A stretch of 48,000 bases of DNA from Acidobacteriota bacterium (GCA_022072205.1 JAJVID010000128.1:1-48000); one strand, 5' to 3'. Numbered from the stretch's first letter, positions 28,783-38,079 are shown. The notes: generated from the letters alone by a model not told the origin. Made by a program: numbers and translations.

Positions 28783-28787
28783 TCCGG

Positions 28788-29432
28788 TCAACGGCGCTGC
28801 GTTTCCGCGTTCAGCGTGAAAGGCAGGACACGCCCGTCGTAAACTAATGCGCCGACCCGCGTCTGATCCGGCATCGGAGGAAAAACGAGCGTCACTTCAA
28901 AAGCCTGCCCCGGATTCAATCTCACTATCCCATCCAGTGGAACCTGCCGCCCTCCTGCAAAAGAACCAGCAGACGGCTTCCTGTCATTTAATTTGAACTC
29001 GCGGCACCGCTCGTCGAGCAGATATGCCCGCCCTTTCTCATTGATCAGCCATCGGCCGGCGCTCAACCGATAGACAGGCAAATGAAAATCAACCGCTTCG
29101 TCAAGCGCATAAGCGACCAACCGCACGCGCGTCGCGTCTTCGGCGTTCCTGACCGACTCGACCGTCAACCTTAAACCGCCCGCATCCTCGCTGTTGCGGC
29201 CATCGGATGGCCAGCACGACCGCGCCTGAGCGAAGTATGAATCAACCGCCGCCCGCTTTTCCGCCTCGGATGGTTGGCGCGAACAGCCAGTCAGAAGAAA
29301 GACAAGAAGACAGGGGGACAAGGAGACAAGGAGAAAGGGGGACAAGGAGAGATTGAGCGATGATTGAAAAACGCCACGTTTTATTCGCACCTCCCCTTGT
29401 CTCCTTGTCTCCTTGTCTCCTTGTCTTTTCAT
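28788..29432 (-). CDS. Predicted lipoprotein whose signal peptide is encoded by a repeat
   Basis: A 214-residue protein of unknown function. A lipobox LLTGC places the lipid-modified Cys at residue 50; before it the hydrophobic core SLSPFLLVSLSPCLLVF is encoded by the left arm of the octamer inverted repeat (29294-29430), and residues 1-14 by its right arm. The mature domain (51-214) is beta-rich with LRLTVESVRNAEDATRVRLVAYALD and FEVTLVFPP, suggesting an immunoglobulin-like sandwich. Start is uncertain: ATG at 29432 has GAGGGAGAG directly before it, but an in-frame GTG at 29390 would give a more typical basic start (RIKRG) with AAGGAG 9 nt upstream, also supplied by the repeat. Its 5' end lies 9 nt from the stop of the dikinase-like gene, so cotranscription is likely. 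Confidence 0.75.
   Translation of the reverse strand: MKRQGDKETRRQGEVRIKRGVFQSSLNLSLSPFLLVSLSPCLLVFLLTGCSRQPSEAEKRAAVDSYFAQARSCWPSDGRNSEDAGGLRLTVESVRNAEDATRVRLVAYALDEAVDFHLPVYRLSAGRWLINEKGRAYLLDERCREFKLNDRKPSAGSFAGGRQVPLDGIVRLNPGQAFEVTLVFPPMPDQTRVGALVYDGRVLPFTLNAETQRR
29294..29430. repeat. Octamer-based inverted repeat inside a lipoprotein gene
   Basis: The left arm (29294-29351) contains GACAAGGA-type octamers in tandem, including GACAGGGGGACAAGG and GACAAGGAGACAAGG; the right arm (29390-29430) holds CTCCTTGT repeated several times and is its complement. About 40 bp of each arm can pair; the spacer is about 38 nt. The arms share GACAGGGGGACAAGG with the element at 34895-34992, so the two belong to one family. 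This copy is translated as part of the lipoprotein at 28788-29432. Confidence 0.85.
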
Positions 29433-29440
29433 CTCTCCCT

Positions 29441-31357
29441 CTATTTTTCGACGTAAGGCCGCGATTGCACGATGTAAATCTGGTCGCCGATTGTGACCCA
29501 TTCGATGTCCTGGTCGCGCCCGCCGAACGCGCGTTCGATTTGTAATGCGGCGCGGGCCAACCGCCGCACGACCGCATCGGTCAGCACGCGGCGTTCGGTA
29601 TCAATCTTGATCTCCCGCACGCCGCCGCGTTCGTCAAAAGTCAGCATTGTGTCGTCGCCGGAACGGGTCAGAACTCGGACCGCTCCGGTTCCCCTCGAAT
29701 GAGGATTGAAGATTAATTGCTCAGGCGCGCGGCGGCCCTCGACTACTCGAATGCCGAGGCCGCGTTTGGCGTTGATGTAAACCGCGTTCTTATCGTCTTG
29801 GTCAAACGGATTGGTCGTGATCAGTACGCCTGCGGCTTCGGCGTTGACGCCTTCCTGAATCAGGACCGCCGGATAAACCGCCGAATGATTGATGCCGAAG
29901 CTCTCGCGCGCTTCGTAGGCTTCGTAATTCCACAGCGACGCCCAGACGGTTTTGATCGCTTCAAGCATCGCGCGGTCGTCGCGCACGTTCGGCACGCTGG
30001 TGTACAAACCCGCGCCGCTGAAGTTCGGCAGGTCTTCCGAATTCGTCGAACTGCGGACGAAAACGCCTTTACCGCCGAGCGTCGCGCGCCATTTTTCAAC
30101 TACCGCGCGAGAGAAAGCCTCGTTCAACCTTCCGTTTTGAATTTTCGCGCGCAATTCGGCCAACTGCTGTTTACGATAAACCGGATCGTGGTTGAAGCGA
30201 TCATTGCCGAGCATTTCGGTGATCGCATCTTCCAGCTTGTTCTCTTCGACAAATTGCGTGTAGTGGAAGAACGGAATCGTGAATCCAGGCGGCACGATGA
30301 TGTTTCGGACAGCGCCCGCGCGAGCGGCGTGAATCACTTCACCCAGGTTGGCCGATTTCGCGCCGAATCGTTTTGCGTCGCGTTTGCGCTGATCTTTCAG
30401 TTCGGTCAATCTTTCAAAATCGAGATCTGCTTCAGGCGTCAGCAGGTCGGAACGTCTGGCCAGACGCCGCCCGGCTTCCAGCGTCTCGTTTGTCTCGGCG
30501 GGACGCAGCGTGTAGCCGTCTTCGCGCGTCTCGAAATAGACGAACCTGCCTTCGAGTGGTTTGAACAGCTTGTCGGCGTCTTTGATGTAAGCGTTCGGCG
30601 CGCCCCAGCCTTTTGTCAACAGGTTGACGTGCGCGAGCGGCGTCGAGAGCGTCGTCGTGATTACGCCCTGAAGCGGCGTCAGTGAAATCGGCGGCTCGCG
30701 GAAGATGACGACCTCGTTACGGTCAATGATCGTCGCGTCGGTCATTCGATCAATGATCCGCAATACGCCGACTGCGGTTGCAATATTCAGCGGCAGATAA
30801 TCCTGCGGCGGATTGATTTCGGATGCGAGCAGGCGCGCAATGCCTGCTCCGTTTTCCTGCATCCGCGACGAAACCTCTTCCTGATGAGCCGAATTGGGTT
30901 TGAAGTAAACCGGCGCGAAGAAGCTTGCGCTGATTGTCTTATACGCTTCACTCACAATTTCATCAGTGGCCAGATCGCCCTCCCAGAATTCAAAAGTGAA
31001 TTTGCCGACTCTGGTCTGATAGGCGATTGCGCCGAGGATGAAGCGGCGATTCGCTTCAAGGTAATTATGCCGGAAGAATTCGCGCCCGCGTTCGAGCGTG
31101 AGATAATTCGCGTTCGCAAATTCGCTGTGAAACGAATACCGCTTCGAGTTGACGTAATAGATTCTGTCTTTCGCCGCGCGGTCAATGACGAACATCAGAT
31201 GCGGCAGCGCGTAAAAACGCCCCTGATAATAAACCCGCGCCAGCTTGTCGAATTCGACTTTCGACGTGATGCGCGGCAGCGAACGTGGCGCGGATTTCTG
31301 CGCCAGAGCCGGAATAGCCAGCGAGAGCGACAGCAGCAAGCACAAGCCTAGCTTCAT
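29441..31357 (-). CDS. Exported PEP/pyruvate-dikinase-type protein with water-dikinase-like domain order
   Basis: A 638-residue protein with a signal peptide ([20 protein letters not shown], likely cleaved after Ala19). Residues about 30-220 are not recognised. A phosphohistidine-type segment follows: [20 protein letters not shown] with His243 in the place of the catalytic His. Then comes the ATP-binding PPDK N-terminal domain (about 325-638), with [32 protein letters not shown] (435-450), the [20 protein letters not shown] stretch and the terminal QSRP (631-634). The order His domain then ATP domain is that of glucan water dikinases, the reverse of pyruvate phosphate dikinase. The ATG at 31357 is chosen for the signal peptide; an upstream in-frame start at 31393 would run into the divergent tilS gene. 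An ATP-dependent enzyme outside the cytoplasm is odd, so the signal may instead be a membrane anchor, or the activity lost. Confidence 0.85.
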   Translation of the reverse strand: MKLGLCLLLSLSLAIPALAQKSAPRSLPRITSKVEFDKLARVYYQGRFYALPHLMFVIDRAAKDRIYYVNSKRYSFHSEFANANYLTLERGREFFRHNYLEANRRFILGAIAYQTRVGKFTFEFWEGDLATDEIVSEAYKTISASFFAPVYFKPNSAHQEEVSSRMQENGAGIARLLASEINPPQDYLPLNIATAVGVLRIIDRMTDATIIDRNEVVIFREPPISLTPLQGVITTTLSTPLAHVNLLTKGWGAPNAYIKDADKLFKPLEGRFVYFETREDGYTLRPAETNETLEAGRRLARRSDLLTPEADLDFERLTELKDQRKRDAKRFGAKSANLGEVIHAARAGAVRNIIVPPGFTIPFFHYTQFVEENKLEDAITEMLGNDRFNHDPVYRKQQLAELRAKIQNGRLNEAFSRAVVEKWRATLGGKGVFVRSSTNSEDLPNFSGAGLYTSVPNVRDDRAMLEAIKTVWASLWNYEAYEARESFGINHSAVYPAVLIQEGVNAEAAGVLITTNPFDQDDKNAVYINAKRGLGIRVVEGRRAPEQLIFNPHSRGTGAVRVLTRSGDDTMLTFDERGGVREIKIDTERRVLTDAVVRRLARAALQIERAFGGRDQDIEWVTIGDQIYIVQSRPYVEK

Positions 31358-31386
31358 GCGCACAGCGTAGCGCAAATTTTCGAGAG

Positions 31387-32832
31387 ATGACAAAGCTGGA
31401 GAAAAAACTTAAGACGGCGTTGCGGCGATTGGGCGGCTATGTTCGGGCGCGCGATGCGAAATTCCCGGATACGCGGCTTCGTGTCCTGGTCGCTGTTTCA
31501 GGCGGCGCGGATTCGACCGCGTTGCTCGATGCCCTGGTGCGATTGCGTGAAAGCGATCAACTGGCGGTCACAGTTCTGGCCGCTCATCTGAATCATCAAT
31601 TACGCGGCGAAGAGTCGGATGAGGACGAGCGGTTCATTCGGGAACTGGCAGCGCGGCTGGGCGCGCCGATTTTTACCGAACGGATTGACGTCGGCGCGCA
31701 GGCTCGCGCGGCAAAACAAAATTTAGAAGCCACTGCCCGCCGTTTGCGCTATGACTTTTTGCGTCGTGTGGCGGAGCAAAACAGAGTTAATTTCGTTTTG
31801 ACGGCGCACACGCAGGACGATCAGGCCGAAACGATTTTGATGCGGTTACTACGCGGGGCTGGCGCTGAAGGGCTGCGCGGCATTCACGAGTTCCTGCCTC
31901 TGGGAGGGCAGGCTAAACTGATTCGCCCGATGCTCGGTGTGACGCGCGCCGAAGTCATCGAGCATTGCGAACATTACGGCCTCGCGTTTCGCGCCGACAG
32001 CTCAAACGTTGACCCAGGCTTTACTCGTAACCGAATCCGGGGCGAACTGCTCCCGTTGCTGCGCGATTTCAATCCGCGCGTTGAAGAAGCGTTGTCGCGC
32101 ACGGCTGAATTGTTGACGAATGACGACGCCTGTTTACGCGACCTTGCCGCCGGGTTGTTCGCCGCCGCAGGCAAGGATTCGAGTCTGGACATCGTTCCTC
32201 TGCTCGATGTCGTTCCCGCAATTCGGAGGCGAGTGTTGAGGCTCTGGTTGAAAACACAGCGCGGCGGTTTGCGCCGCGTGGAATTGGCGCACATCGAGGC
32301 GATTGACGATCTGATCTCGCGCAGTCAGAGCGGGCGGCGCGTTGAACTGCCCGAAGGTTTGATCGTCACGCGCGAATTCAATCATCTGAAACTCATTCGC
32401 GCAGACGAGCGCGCGCCAACGAGACTTGAGCCTGTTGAATTGAAAGAAGGCGCGCCGCAGAATTTCGGAGATTTCCGATTTACACTGGAATGCGGGATTG
32501 CGCGGAAGAACTTGGAAGTAAATAACGGCGAAAAACAGGAACTGTTCGCGGCGTCTCTGCGTGAATGCGAGGAATTGGGCGGATTGCGCTTGCGAACGCG
32601 CTTGCCGGGGGACGCTTACATCCCCGCAGGCGCGCGGCGCGCAGTCAAGCTCAAGACATTCATGATTCGGCTCAAAATCCCCCTCTCACAACGCGATAAA
32701 TATCCGGTTCTGGTGACGGCTGATGATCGGATCGTCTGGGCGCCCGGGCTGCCGGTAGCGCGCGCATTCGCGCTGAACGCCAGTGATGAGCGTTGCGCAT
32801 TGGTCGCCGCTGAAAGATTGAGTAAGATTTGA
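31387..32832 (+). CDS. tilS: tRNA(Ile)-lysidine synthetase
   Basis: Attaches lysine to C34 of the CAU-anticodon isoleucine tRNA, changing it to read AUA; essential in most bacteria. The N-terminal PP-loop ATPase motif is [11 protein letters not shown] (37-47, SGGADS at 38-43), followed by [41 protein letters not shown] and [25 protein letters not shown], all signature stretches of the family. Residues about 220-320 form the middle TilS domain and 375-481 the C-terminal one ([36 protein letters not shown]). Length 481 is normal for the long form. Weak ribosome-binding site GAGAG next to the ATG. Followed by ftsH after 142 nt, a pairing common across bacteria. Confidence 0.96.
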   Translation: MTKLEKKLKTALRRLGGYVRARDAKFPDTRLRVLVAVSGGADSTALLDALVRLRESDQLAVTVLAAHLNHQLRGEESDEDERFIRELAARLGAPIFTERIDVGAQARAAKQNLEATARRLRYDFLRRVAEQNRVNFVLTAHTQDDQAETILMRLLRGAGAEGLRGIHEFLPLGGQAKLIRPMLGVTRAEVIEHCEHYGLAFRADSSNVDPGFTRNRIRGELLPLLRDFNPRVEEALSRTAELLTNDDACLRDLAAGLFAAAGKDSSLDIVPLLDVVPAIRRRVLRLWLKTQRGGLRRVELAHIEAIDDLISRSQSGRRVELPEGLIVTREFNHLKLIRADERAPTRLEPVELKEGAPQNFGDFRFTLECGIARKNLEVNNGEKQELFAASLRECEELGGLRLRTRLPGDAYIPAGARRAVKLKTFMIRLKIPLSQRDKYPVLVTADDRIVWAPGLPVARAFALNASDERCALVAAERLSKI

Positions 32833-32860
32833 AACAATCTTGTAGCGCGCAATTCTCATA

Positions 32861-32875
32861 ATGTGAAACTCACAT
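32861..32875. promoter_or_regulatory. Perfect 6-bp palindrome upstream of ftsH
   Basis: ATGTGA-AAC-TCACAT, an inverted repeat with 3-nt centre, lies 100 nt before the ftsH start in the tilS-ftsH gap. It could be an operator or a small hairpin. It is not a CRP site, which needs a 6-nt centre. A possible -10 element TAGAAT at 32938-32943 lies between it and the gene. Confidence 0.25.
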
Positions 32876-32974
32876 AGACGCCGTCGCGTCTTCCCTCATG
32901 CGGGGAAAAATGGCGAGCGAAATCAGGGGAAATGGGCTAGAATACGCCGGAGTCTTTAACGGAGGTAAATAGTA

Positions 32975-34891
32975 TTGAACTCGACAATCAGACAAGCGAT
33001 CTTTTGGGTGGTGATTATTGTAGGCGCGATTTTACTTTACCGCTTCTTTCATAATCCCACAGCTGGTCAACCGACGCCGACATCCTACAGCGATTTGGTG
33101 ACCAAGGTTGAAAACAGGCAAGTACAGTCGGCCACCATCGAAAAGGAGAAAGTCACCGGTAAATTTACCGGCGGTGGAGCTTTCACGACAGATTTGACCA
33201 ACGATTTCACCGCTGACAAGTTGGTTGATACGATGAGGAAGTATGACGTGAAGGTCGAATTTAAGAACTCATCAAGCAGCGGAATGGTGCTGCAAATGGT
33301 GGTCTTTTATGCGCCCTTCATTTTGATCATCGCCTTCTGGATTTTCATGCTTCGCCAGATGCAATCGGGCGGCAACAAAGCGTTGTCGTTCGGCAAGAGC
33401 CGGGCGAAACTCCTGTCGAACCAGCAAAAGCGCGTGACGTTCAAGGATGTCGCGGGCGTCGAAGAGGCTAAAGAAGAGCTACAGGAAATCATCGAATTTC
33501 TGAAGGAGCCGCAAAAATTCCAGAAGCTCGGCGGACGCATTCCAAAAGGCGTTTTGATGATGGGGCCTCCGGGCACCGGCAAAACGCTGCTCGCGCGCGC
33601 CATCGCGGGCGAAGCCAACGTTCCCTTCTTTTCAATATCTGGCTCGGATTTCGTTGAGATGTTCGTCGGCGTCGGAGCCAGCCGCGTACGCGATTTGTTC
33701 GAGCAGGGCAAGAAGAACGCCCCCTGCATCATTTTCATTGACGAGATTGACGCGGTCGGACGCCATCGCGGCGCGGGACTGGGCGGCGGACACGACGAGC
33801 GCGAACAGACGCTCAATCAGTTGCTGGTCGAGATGGACGGCTTTGAATCGAATGACGGCGTCATCCTGGTCGCTTCGACGAACCGTCCTGACGTGCTCGA
33901 CCCGGCGCTGCTTCGTCCCGGACGTTTCGACCGCCGCGTGATCGTCAATCGTCCCGACGTGAAAGGCCGCGAAGGCATTCTGGCCGTTCACACTCGCAAG
34001 ATTCCGCTCGGCGAAGACGTTGATATTTCGGTCATCGCTCGCGGCACACCTGGTTTCACTGGCGCCGATCTGGCCAACCTGGTCAACGAAGCCGCGCTCA
34101 ACGCCGCTCGTTACAACAAGAAAGTTGTCGCGATGTACGATTTCGAATGGGCTAAGGACAAGGTGTTGATGGGATCGGAGCGCCGCTCGGCTGTGATGTC
34201 GGAAGAGGAGAAGAAAACGACGGCTTACCACGAAGCCGGCCACACCATCGTCGGACTGAAAGTTCCGAACGCTGATCCGGTTCACAAGGTCACGATCATT
34301 CCGCGCGGAATGGCTTTGGGACTGACCCAGCAATTACCCGAAGGTGATCGTTACACTCACAGCCGCGATTACATCGAAGGTTCAATCGCGATTCTGATGG
34401 GCGGGCGTCTGGCTGAAGACATCTTCCTCGGCAAGATCACGACCGGCGCGTCGAACGACATCGAACGCGCGACCGACCTTGCGCGCAAGATGGTTTGCGA
34501 ATTCGGCATGTCGAATCTCGGCCCGCTGACTTTCGGCAAGAAGGAAGAGCAGATCTTCCTGGGCCGCGAGATCGCGCAGCATCAGGATTACAGCGAAGAC
34601 ACCGCGATCAAGATTGATCAGGAAGTCAAACGCATCGTGATGGAACAGTACGAACGCGCGCGCCAGATCATTCTGGAACACCGCGACGCGCTTGATCGCA
34701 TGGCTCAGGAACTGCTCGCGCGTGAAACGCTCGACTCGGTTCAAATGCGCCGCATCATCGCCGGTCTGCCGCTCGACGACGACACCCCGACGCCGAGAAC
34801 CGAACCTGAGACCGGTAAGCCTACGGACAAAGAACCGGTACTAAAACCGATTCTGCCTCCGATCACGGGCGGCAATCCTGCTACTGCTTAA
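32975..34891 (+). CDS. ftsH: ATP-dependent zinc metalloprotease FtsH
   Basis: Membrane-bound AAA+ protease that removes misfolded membrane proteins and short-lived regulators. Two membrane helices flank a periplasmic domain (about 7-24 and 106-126). AAA+ motifs: Walker A GPPGTGKT (197-204), Walker B IIFIDEID (252-259), second region of homology [20 protein letters not shown] (301-320). The zinc site HEAGH is at 419-423, with the third ligand Asp in [11 protein letters not shown] further on. Length 638 is normal; the last 40 residues are a Pro/Thr/Glu-rich tail. The start codon is TTG, decided by GGAGGT 8 nt upstream and by the correct N-terminal helix [13 protein letters not shown]. Convergent with the acyl-CoA dehydrogenase gene, separated by an inverted repeat. 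Confidence 0.97.
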   Translation: MNSTIRQAIFWVVIIVGAILLYRFFHNPTAGQPTPTSYSDLVTKVENRQVQSATIEKEKVTGKFTGGGAFTTDLTNDFTADKLVDTMRKYDVKVEFKNSSSSGMVLQMVVFYAPFILIIAFWIFMLRQMQSGGNKALSFGKSRAKLLSNQQKRVTFKDVAGVEEAKEELQEIIEFLKEPQKFQKLGGRIPKGVLMMGPPGTGKTLLARAIAGEANVPFFSISGSDFVEMFVGVGASRVRDLFEQGKKNAPCIIFIDEIDAVGRHRGAGLGGGHDEREQTLNQLLVEMDGFESNDGVILVASTNRPDVLDPALLRPGRFDRRVIVNRPDVKGREGILAVHTRKIPLGEDVDISVIARGTPGFTGADLANLVNEAALNAARYNKKVVAMYDFEWAKDKVLMGSERRSAVMSEEEKKTTAYHEAGHTIVGLKVPNADPVHKVTIIPRGMALGLTQQLPEGDRYTHSRDYIEGSIAILMGGRLAEDIFLGKITTGASNDIERATDLARKMVCEFGMSNLGPLTFGKKEEQIFLGREIAQHQDYSEDTAIKIDQEVKRIVMEQYERARQIILEHRDALDRMAQELLARETLDSVQMRRIIAGLPLDDDTPTPRTEPETGKPTDKEPVLKPILPPITGGNPATA

Positions 34892-34894
34892 AGC

Positions 34895-34992
34895 AAGACA
34901 GGGGGACAAGGGGACAAGGAGAAGGGGGGCGAGGAATATTTCTCTTGCCCCCCTTCTCCTTGTCCCCTTGTCCCCTTATCCCCCTGTCTCTT
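34895..34992. repeat. Octamer-based inverted repeat between ftsH and acyl-CoA dehydrogenase
   Basis: The left arm (34895-34933) reads GACAGGGGGACAAGG then GGACAAGGAG then AAGGGGGGCGAG; the right arm (34944-34992) is its complement with one additional octamer-like unit. Spacer about 10 nt. It occupies the entire gap between the two convergent stop codons and could end transcription from both sides, though it has no U-tract. It shares GACAGGGGGACAAGG with the element at 29294-29430. Confidence 0.85.
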
Positions 34993-36172
34993 ACTCAGCC
35001 AGCAGCATCTTGGCAATCGTCTGCTTTTGCATATTCGACGTGCCTTCGTAAATCTGGCCGATCTTGCAATCGCGGAAGAATTTCTCGACCGGGTAATCCT
35101 TCACGTAGCCGTAACCGCCATACAGATTCACCGCCAGCGACGCTACTTCTTCGGCGACTTCCGAAGCGAAGAGTTTGGCCATCGCCGCTTGTTTGATGAA
35201 CGGCAGTTTGGCGTCTTTCAATCGGGCAGCGTTGTAAACCATCAGCCGCGCGGCTTCGATCTTCGTGGCCATCTCGGCGATCTGAAACTGCACGCCCTGG
35301 AACTCGCTGATCGTCTGGCCAAACTGTTTGCGCTCTTTCGTGTAAGCCAGCGCCGCCTCATACGCCCCCTGCGCCAGCCCGACCATCTGCGCGCCAATGC
35401 CGATGCGGCCTTCGTTCAACGTCTCAATCGCAATCTTGTAGCCTTTGCCGAATTCGCCCAGCACGTTCTCTTTCGGCACGCGGCAATTGTCGAACAACAG
35501 TTCGCAGGTAGACGACGCGCGAATGCCGAGCTTGTCTTCCTTCTTGCCGACTGAAAACCCCGGAAAGTCTCTTTCGACGATGAAAGCCGTAATGCCCTTG
35601 TAGCCTTTGCTCGGCTCAGCGTTAGCGAAAACGATGAAAATGTTCGCCTCGTTGCCGTTCGTGATCCACATCTTGCGCCCGTTGATCAGGAAATGATCGC
35701 CTTTGTCCTCGGCTTTGGTCTGCATCGCAAACGCGTCGGAACCCGAACCGGCTTCGCTCAAACAGTAAGCGCCGACCGTATCGGTCGCCAGCCGCGTGAT
35801 GTATTTTTTCTTCTGGGCTTCCGCGCCGTAATTCAAAAATGCGTTGATCGTCAGCGTATTGTTCACGTCAACCATCACGCTGATCGAAGCGTCAACGCGG
35901 GCCAGTTCTTCGATGGCCAGACAAGCCATGAAAAACGATCCGCCCGATCCGCCGTACTCTTCGCCCGGTTCGATGCCCATCAGCCCAAGCTCGAAACACT
36001 TCTTGATGATTTCGGGGCGAATCTTCTGCTTCTCATCCATCTCGCGGACGTAGGGTTTGATCTCAGCCTCGGCGAATTCGCGGACGCTCGCCTGAAATAA
36101 CTTTTCCTCCTCGGATAAAACAGTCAAAGGCTGAAACAGCGATTGTTCGGCAGCTTGTTGGGTTTGAGCCAT
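34991..36172 (-). CDS. Acyl-CoA dehydrogenase
   Basis: FAD enzyme introducing a trans-2 double bond into acyl-CoA in beta-oxidation or branched-chain amino-acid degradation. Signature segments: AYCLSEAGSGSDAFAMQT with FAD/substrate contacts, KMWITNGNEANIFIVFA, LGIRASSTCELLFDNCRVP, ALAYTKERKQFGQTISEFQGVQ, and the catalytic base Glu376 in QIYEGTSNMQ, as in the medium- and short-chain class. Length 393 is normal. GAGAGGAATAATT before the ATG gives a ribosome-binding site. Stands alone with no other beta-oxidation genes nearby; substrate chain length is not determined by these motifs. Confidence 0.95.
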   Translation of the reverse strand: MAQTQQAAEQSLFQPLTVLSEEEKLFQASVREFAEAEIKPYVREMDEKQKIRPEIIKKCFELGLMGIEPGEEYGGSGGSFFMACLAIEELARVDASISVMVDVNNTLTINAFLNYGAEAQKKKYITRLATDTVGAYCLSEAGSGSDAFAMQTKAEDKGDHFLINGRKMWITNGNEANIFIVFANAEPSKGYKGITAFIVERDFPGFSVGKKEDKLGIRASSTCELLFDNCRVPKENVLGEFGKGYKIAIETLNEGRIGIGAQMVGLAQGAYEAALAYTKERKQFGQTISEFQGVQFQIAEMATKIEAARLMVYNAARLKDAKLPFIKQAAMAKLFASEVAEEVASLAVNLYGGYGYVKDYPVEKFFRDCKIGQIYEGTSNMQKQTIAKMLLAE

Positions 36173-36295
36173 AAATTATTCCTCTCGTAGCGCGAATGCT
36201 GAAGATCGCGCGGTGAAGTAACCTGGATGTTCGTGTGAGTATGAACTACAACTGTCTTCGTGAAACGTGGTCATCTTAACAACAGGGGCTGTGCT

Positions 36296-36323
36296 TTGCC
36301 AACTTTGCACATAGGGATATAAT
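36296..36323 (+). promoter_or_regulatory. Sigma-70-type promoter for the TIM-barrel gene
   Basis: TTGCCA (36296-36301) and a perfect TATAAT (36318-36323) with 16 nt between them, 47 nt upstream of the ATG at 36371. Five of six bases match the -35 consensus. The region between the divergent acyl-CoA dehydrogenase gene and this gene has no other candidate of this quality. Confidence 0.55.
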
Positions 36324-36370
36324 CCGCCCCGTCAAACCTCAATCAATTTTCGCAAGGAGAAATAAGGCTT

Positions 36371-37258
36371 ATGAACCGCAGAGACTTTGCGCGTACCGCC
36401 GCGCTTGGGGCTTCAGCGACTTTGCTGTCGCAAAATGTTTTGTTCGGATCGCCGAGGGCGGCAAACGCTGGCTCCGGGCAGCTCAAGAAAGCCGTGCTCA
36501 TCACCATGCTTCCAAAACAGATGAGCTACCTCGACCGTTTCAAACTCGCGGTTGATGTCGGCTTTGAAGGAATCGAGGCTCAAACCGTCACCGATCCGAA
36601 AGAAGCCGATCTGATCAAGGAGGCCTCGGAGAAGGCCAAAATCCGCATTCATTCGGTGATGAACATGGCCCACTGGCAACATCCGCTCTCAAGCCCCAAT
36701 CCGGACGATGTGAAGAAGAGCGTTGAAGGGATGGAGACTTCTTTGCGCAACGCGAAGCTCTGGGGGGCCGACACGGTCCTGCTGGTGCCTGCGGTAGTCA
36801 GACCCGACACAACCATTCCTCAGGCCTGGCAGCGTTCGCAGCCTCATATCAAAAAGCTCATCCCGCTGGCCAAAGAACTGAACGTCGTCATCGGCATCGA
36901 ACCGGTTTGGAACAAGTTTTTGCTGACGCCTTACGACACCGCCAAATACGTTGACGAGTTCAAAAGCCCCTGGATCAAGGCCTACTTCGATGTCGGCAAC
37001 GTCGTGATGTACGGCTACCCGCAGGAGTGGATTCGCGCGCTCAACAAACGCATCATCAAATTTCATTTGAAGGACTTCGACACAAGGACGCGCAATTTCG
37101 TCCCGCTGCGCGAAGGGAGCATTGATTGGAAAGAAGTCCGCAAAGCAATTGGCGAGATCGGCTTCAGCGGATATTTGACTGTCGAATTGCAGGGCGGCGA
37201 CGAAGCCTATCTGCGCGAAGTCAGCCGCCGCGTGGACATGATTTTCGCAGGCGAATAG
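36371..37258 (+). CDS. Tat-exported xylose-isomerase-like TIM-barrel protein
   Basis: Sugar phosphate isomerase/epimerase superfamily (PF01261), 295 residues. A twin-arginine signal (NRRDFARTAALGASATLL, Arg3-Arg4) covers about residues 1-33, so it is exported folded, probably with its metal. The barrel follows with KAVLITMLPK, the VGFEGIEAQ strand, HSVMNMAHW, ADTVLLVPAVV, VVIGIEPVWN (metal ligand Glu), AYFDVGNVVMYG (Asp) and IIKFHLKDFD with His and Asp, ending in YLTVELQGGD with the last Glu; these acidic and His positions match the metal site of the superfamily. AAGGAG lies before the ATG. A strong terminator follows. Substrate unknown; many acidobacterial relatives sit in carbohydrate-degrading clusters. 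Confidence 0.9.
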   Translation: MNRRDFARTAALGASATLLSQNVLFGSPRAANAGSGQLKKAVLITMLPKQMSYLDRFKLAVDVGFEGIEAQTVTDPKEADLIKEASEKAKIRIHSVMNMAHWQHPLSSPNPDDVKKSVEGMETSLRNAKLWGADTVLLVPAVVRPDTTIPQAWQRSQPHIKKLIPLAKELNVVIGIEPVWNKFLLTPYDTAKYVDEFKSPWIKAYFDVGNVVMYGYPQEWIRALNKRIIKFHLKDFDTRTRNFVPLREGSIDWKEVRKAIGEIGFSGYLTVELQGGDEAYLREVSRRVDMIFAGE

Positions 37259-37277
37259 GAATTGATTGGGCGAAATG

Positions 37278-37319
37278 AAAAAGCGCGCGAAAACCGAATC
37301 GGTCTTCGCGCGCTTTTTT
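37278..37319. terminator. Strong intrinsic terminator, probably bidirectional
   Basis: AAAAAGCGCGCGAA (37278-37291) pairs with TTCGCGCGCTTTTTT (37305-37319), giving a stem of about 14 bp rich in GC, a 13-nt loop and U-tracts in both directions. It sits between the TIM-barrel gene (plus) and the thioredoxin-fold gene (minus) and serves both. Confidence 0.9.
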
Positions 37320-37336
37320 TGAATCTGACTCAATCG

Positions 37337-37855
37337 TCATTTCAGCAACTGTTCAATCTCCCGGATCAGTTCGCCGTAAGCTTCGCCTTGATCCGTGCCG
37401 AATCCTACGTGCTTGTGAGCCAGATTGCCCTGGCGATCAATGATTACGACTGTCGGCACAGCGTCCAGGCCGAAAGTCTTATACGCCGTTTGGTCGGGAT
37501 CGCGCAGCACGGGCGTTCTCAAATCGTGCTTCTGCGCGAACGCCTGCAAATCAGCGTCTGAAGCGTAATTGCGCGCTCCGGGCTTCGCGCTGTTAATACT
37601 CACCCAGTAAACCTGCACTCCGCGCGCCGAATAACGATCAGCGATCTTCTGCAACGCAGGCAATTCCTTCGATGCCAGCGGAACCCAGGTTCCGCCGAAC
37701 GACATCACCACGACCTTGCCTTTCAGATCGGCCAGCCTGATCTCCTGATTGTCAATCGAACGAAACGTGGCTGACTGGCTTTGCGCCGTCGCGGCTGAAG
37801 CCAGAGTCAGAATCAAAAGGCTCAAGGCAAATTTCGTTTTCAATCGAAGCGGCAT
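37337..37855 (-). CDS. Secreted thioredoxin-fold (TlpA/AhpC-TSA-like) protein lacking cysteines
   Basis: A 172-residue exported protein. A signal peptide (MPLRLKTKFALSLLILTLAS to about residue 25, AATAQ) is followed by a redoxin domain: FRSIDNQEIRLADLKGKVVVMSFGGTW, a helix, the YWVSIN strand, and AVPTVVIIDRQGN with the cis-proline. The active-site position where relatives have W-C-x-x-C reads WVPLASKE, and the mature protein contains no cysteine at all, so it cannot do thiol chemistry. The ATG at 37855 has AAGGAGG 7 nt upstream; an upstream in-frame start at 37930 is rejected. Monocistronic. Possibly a binding or scaffolding member of the fold. Confidence 0.88.
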   Translation of the reverse strand: MPLRLKTKFALSLLILTLASAATAQSQSATFRSIDNQEIRLADLKGKVVVMSFGGTWVPLASKELPALQKIADRYSARGVQVYWVSINSAKPGARNYASDADLQAFAQKHDLRTPVLRDPDQTAYKTFGLDAVPTVVIIDRQGNLAHKHVGFGTDQGEAYGELIREIEQLLK

Positions 37856-38046
37856 TTTATTTCCTCCTTCTTCGTCATCACGACAGCCATCCGCCGAAAT
37901 GACGCGATTCAGATGCTGAATTCGCCTCAATAGTTTGATCGGAGTCTGGCCCGGATTTCACGCTGACCGCGACATTCTCATCTCCTGCCAAACGGGTGTC
38001 AAACGCGCACTTCGCCTGAAAATCCGGATGATTTGAGTAAGAAGGG

Positions 38047-38079
38047 CCGGGCCGATGACGCCCAGTTTCATCGGCCCGG
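38047..38079. promoter_or_regulatory. Perfect 12-bp stem-loop in the thioredoxin-fold/sigma-factor gap
   Basis: CCGGGCCGATGA (38047-38058) pairs perfectly with TCATCGGCCCGG (38068-38079) around a 9-nt loop. No U-tract on either side, so it is not a standard terminator. It lies about 190 nt from the start of the cysteine-free protein and about 280 nt from that of the sigma factor. It could be an attenuator, a protein-binding site or the end of an unseen transcript. Confidence 0.4.

Noticed and set aside
32861..32875. A CRP-like site (TGTGA...TCACA)
   Set aside because: The centre is 3 nt rather than the 6 nt required, so it was recorded only as an unassigned palindrome.
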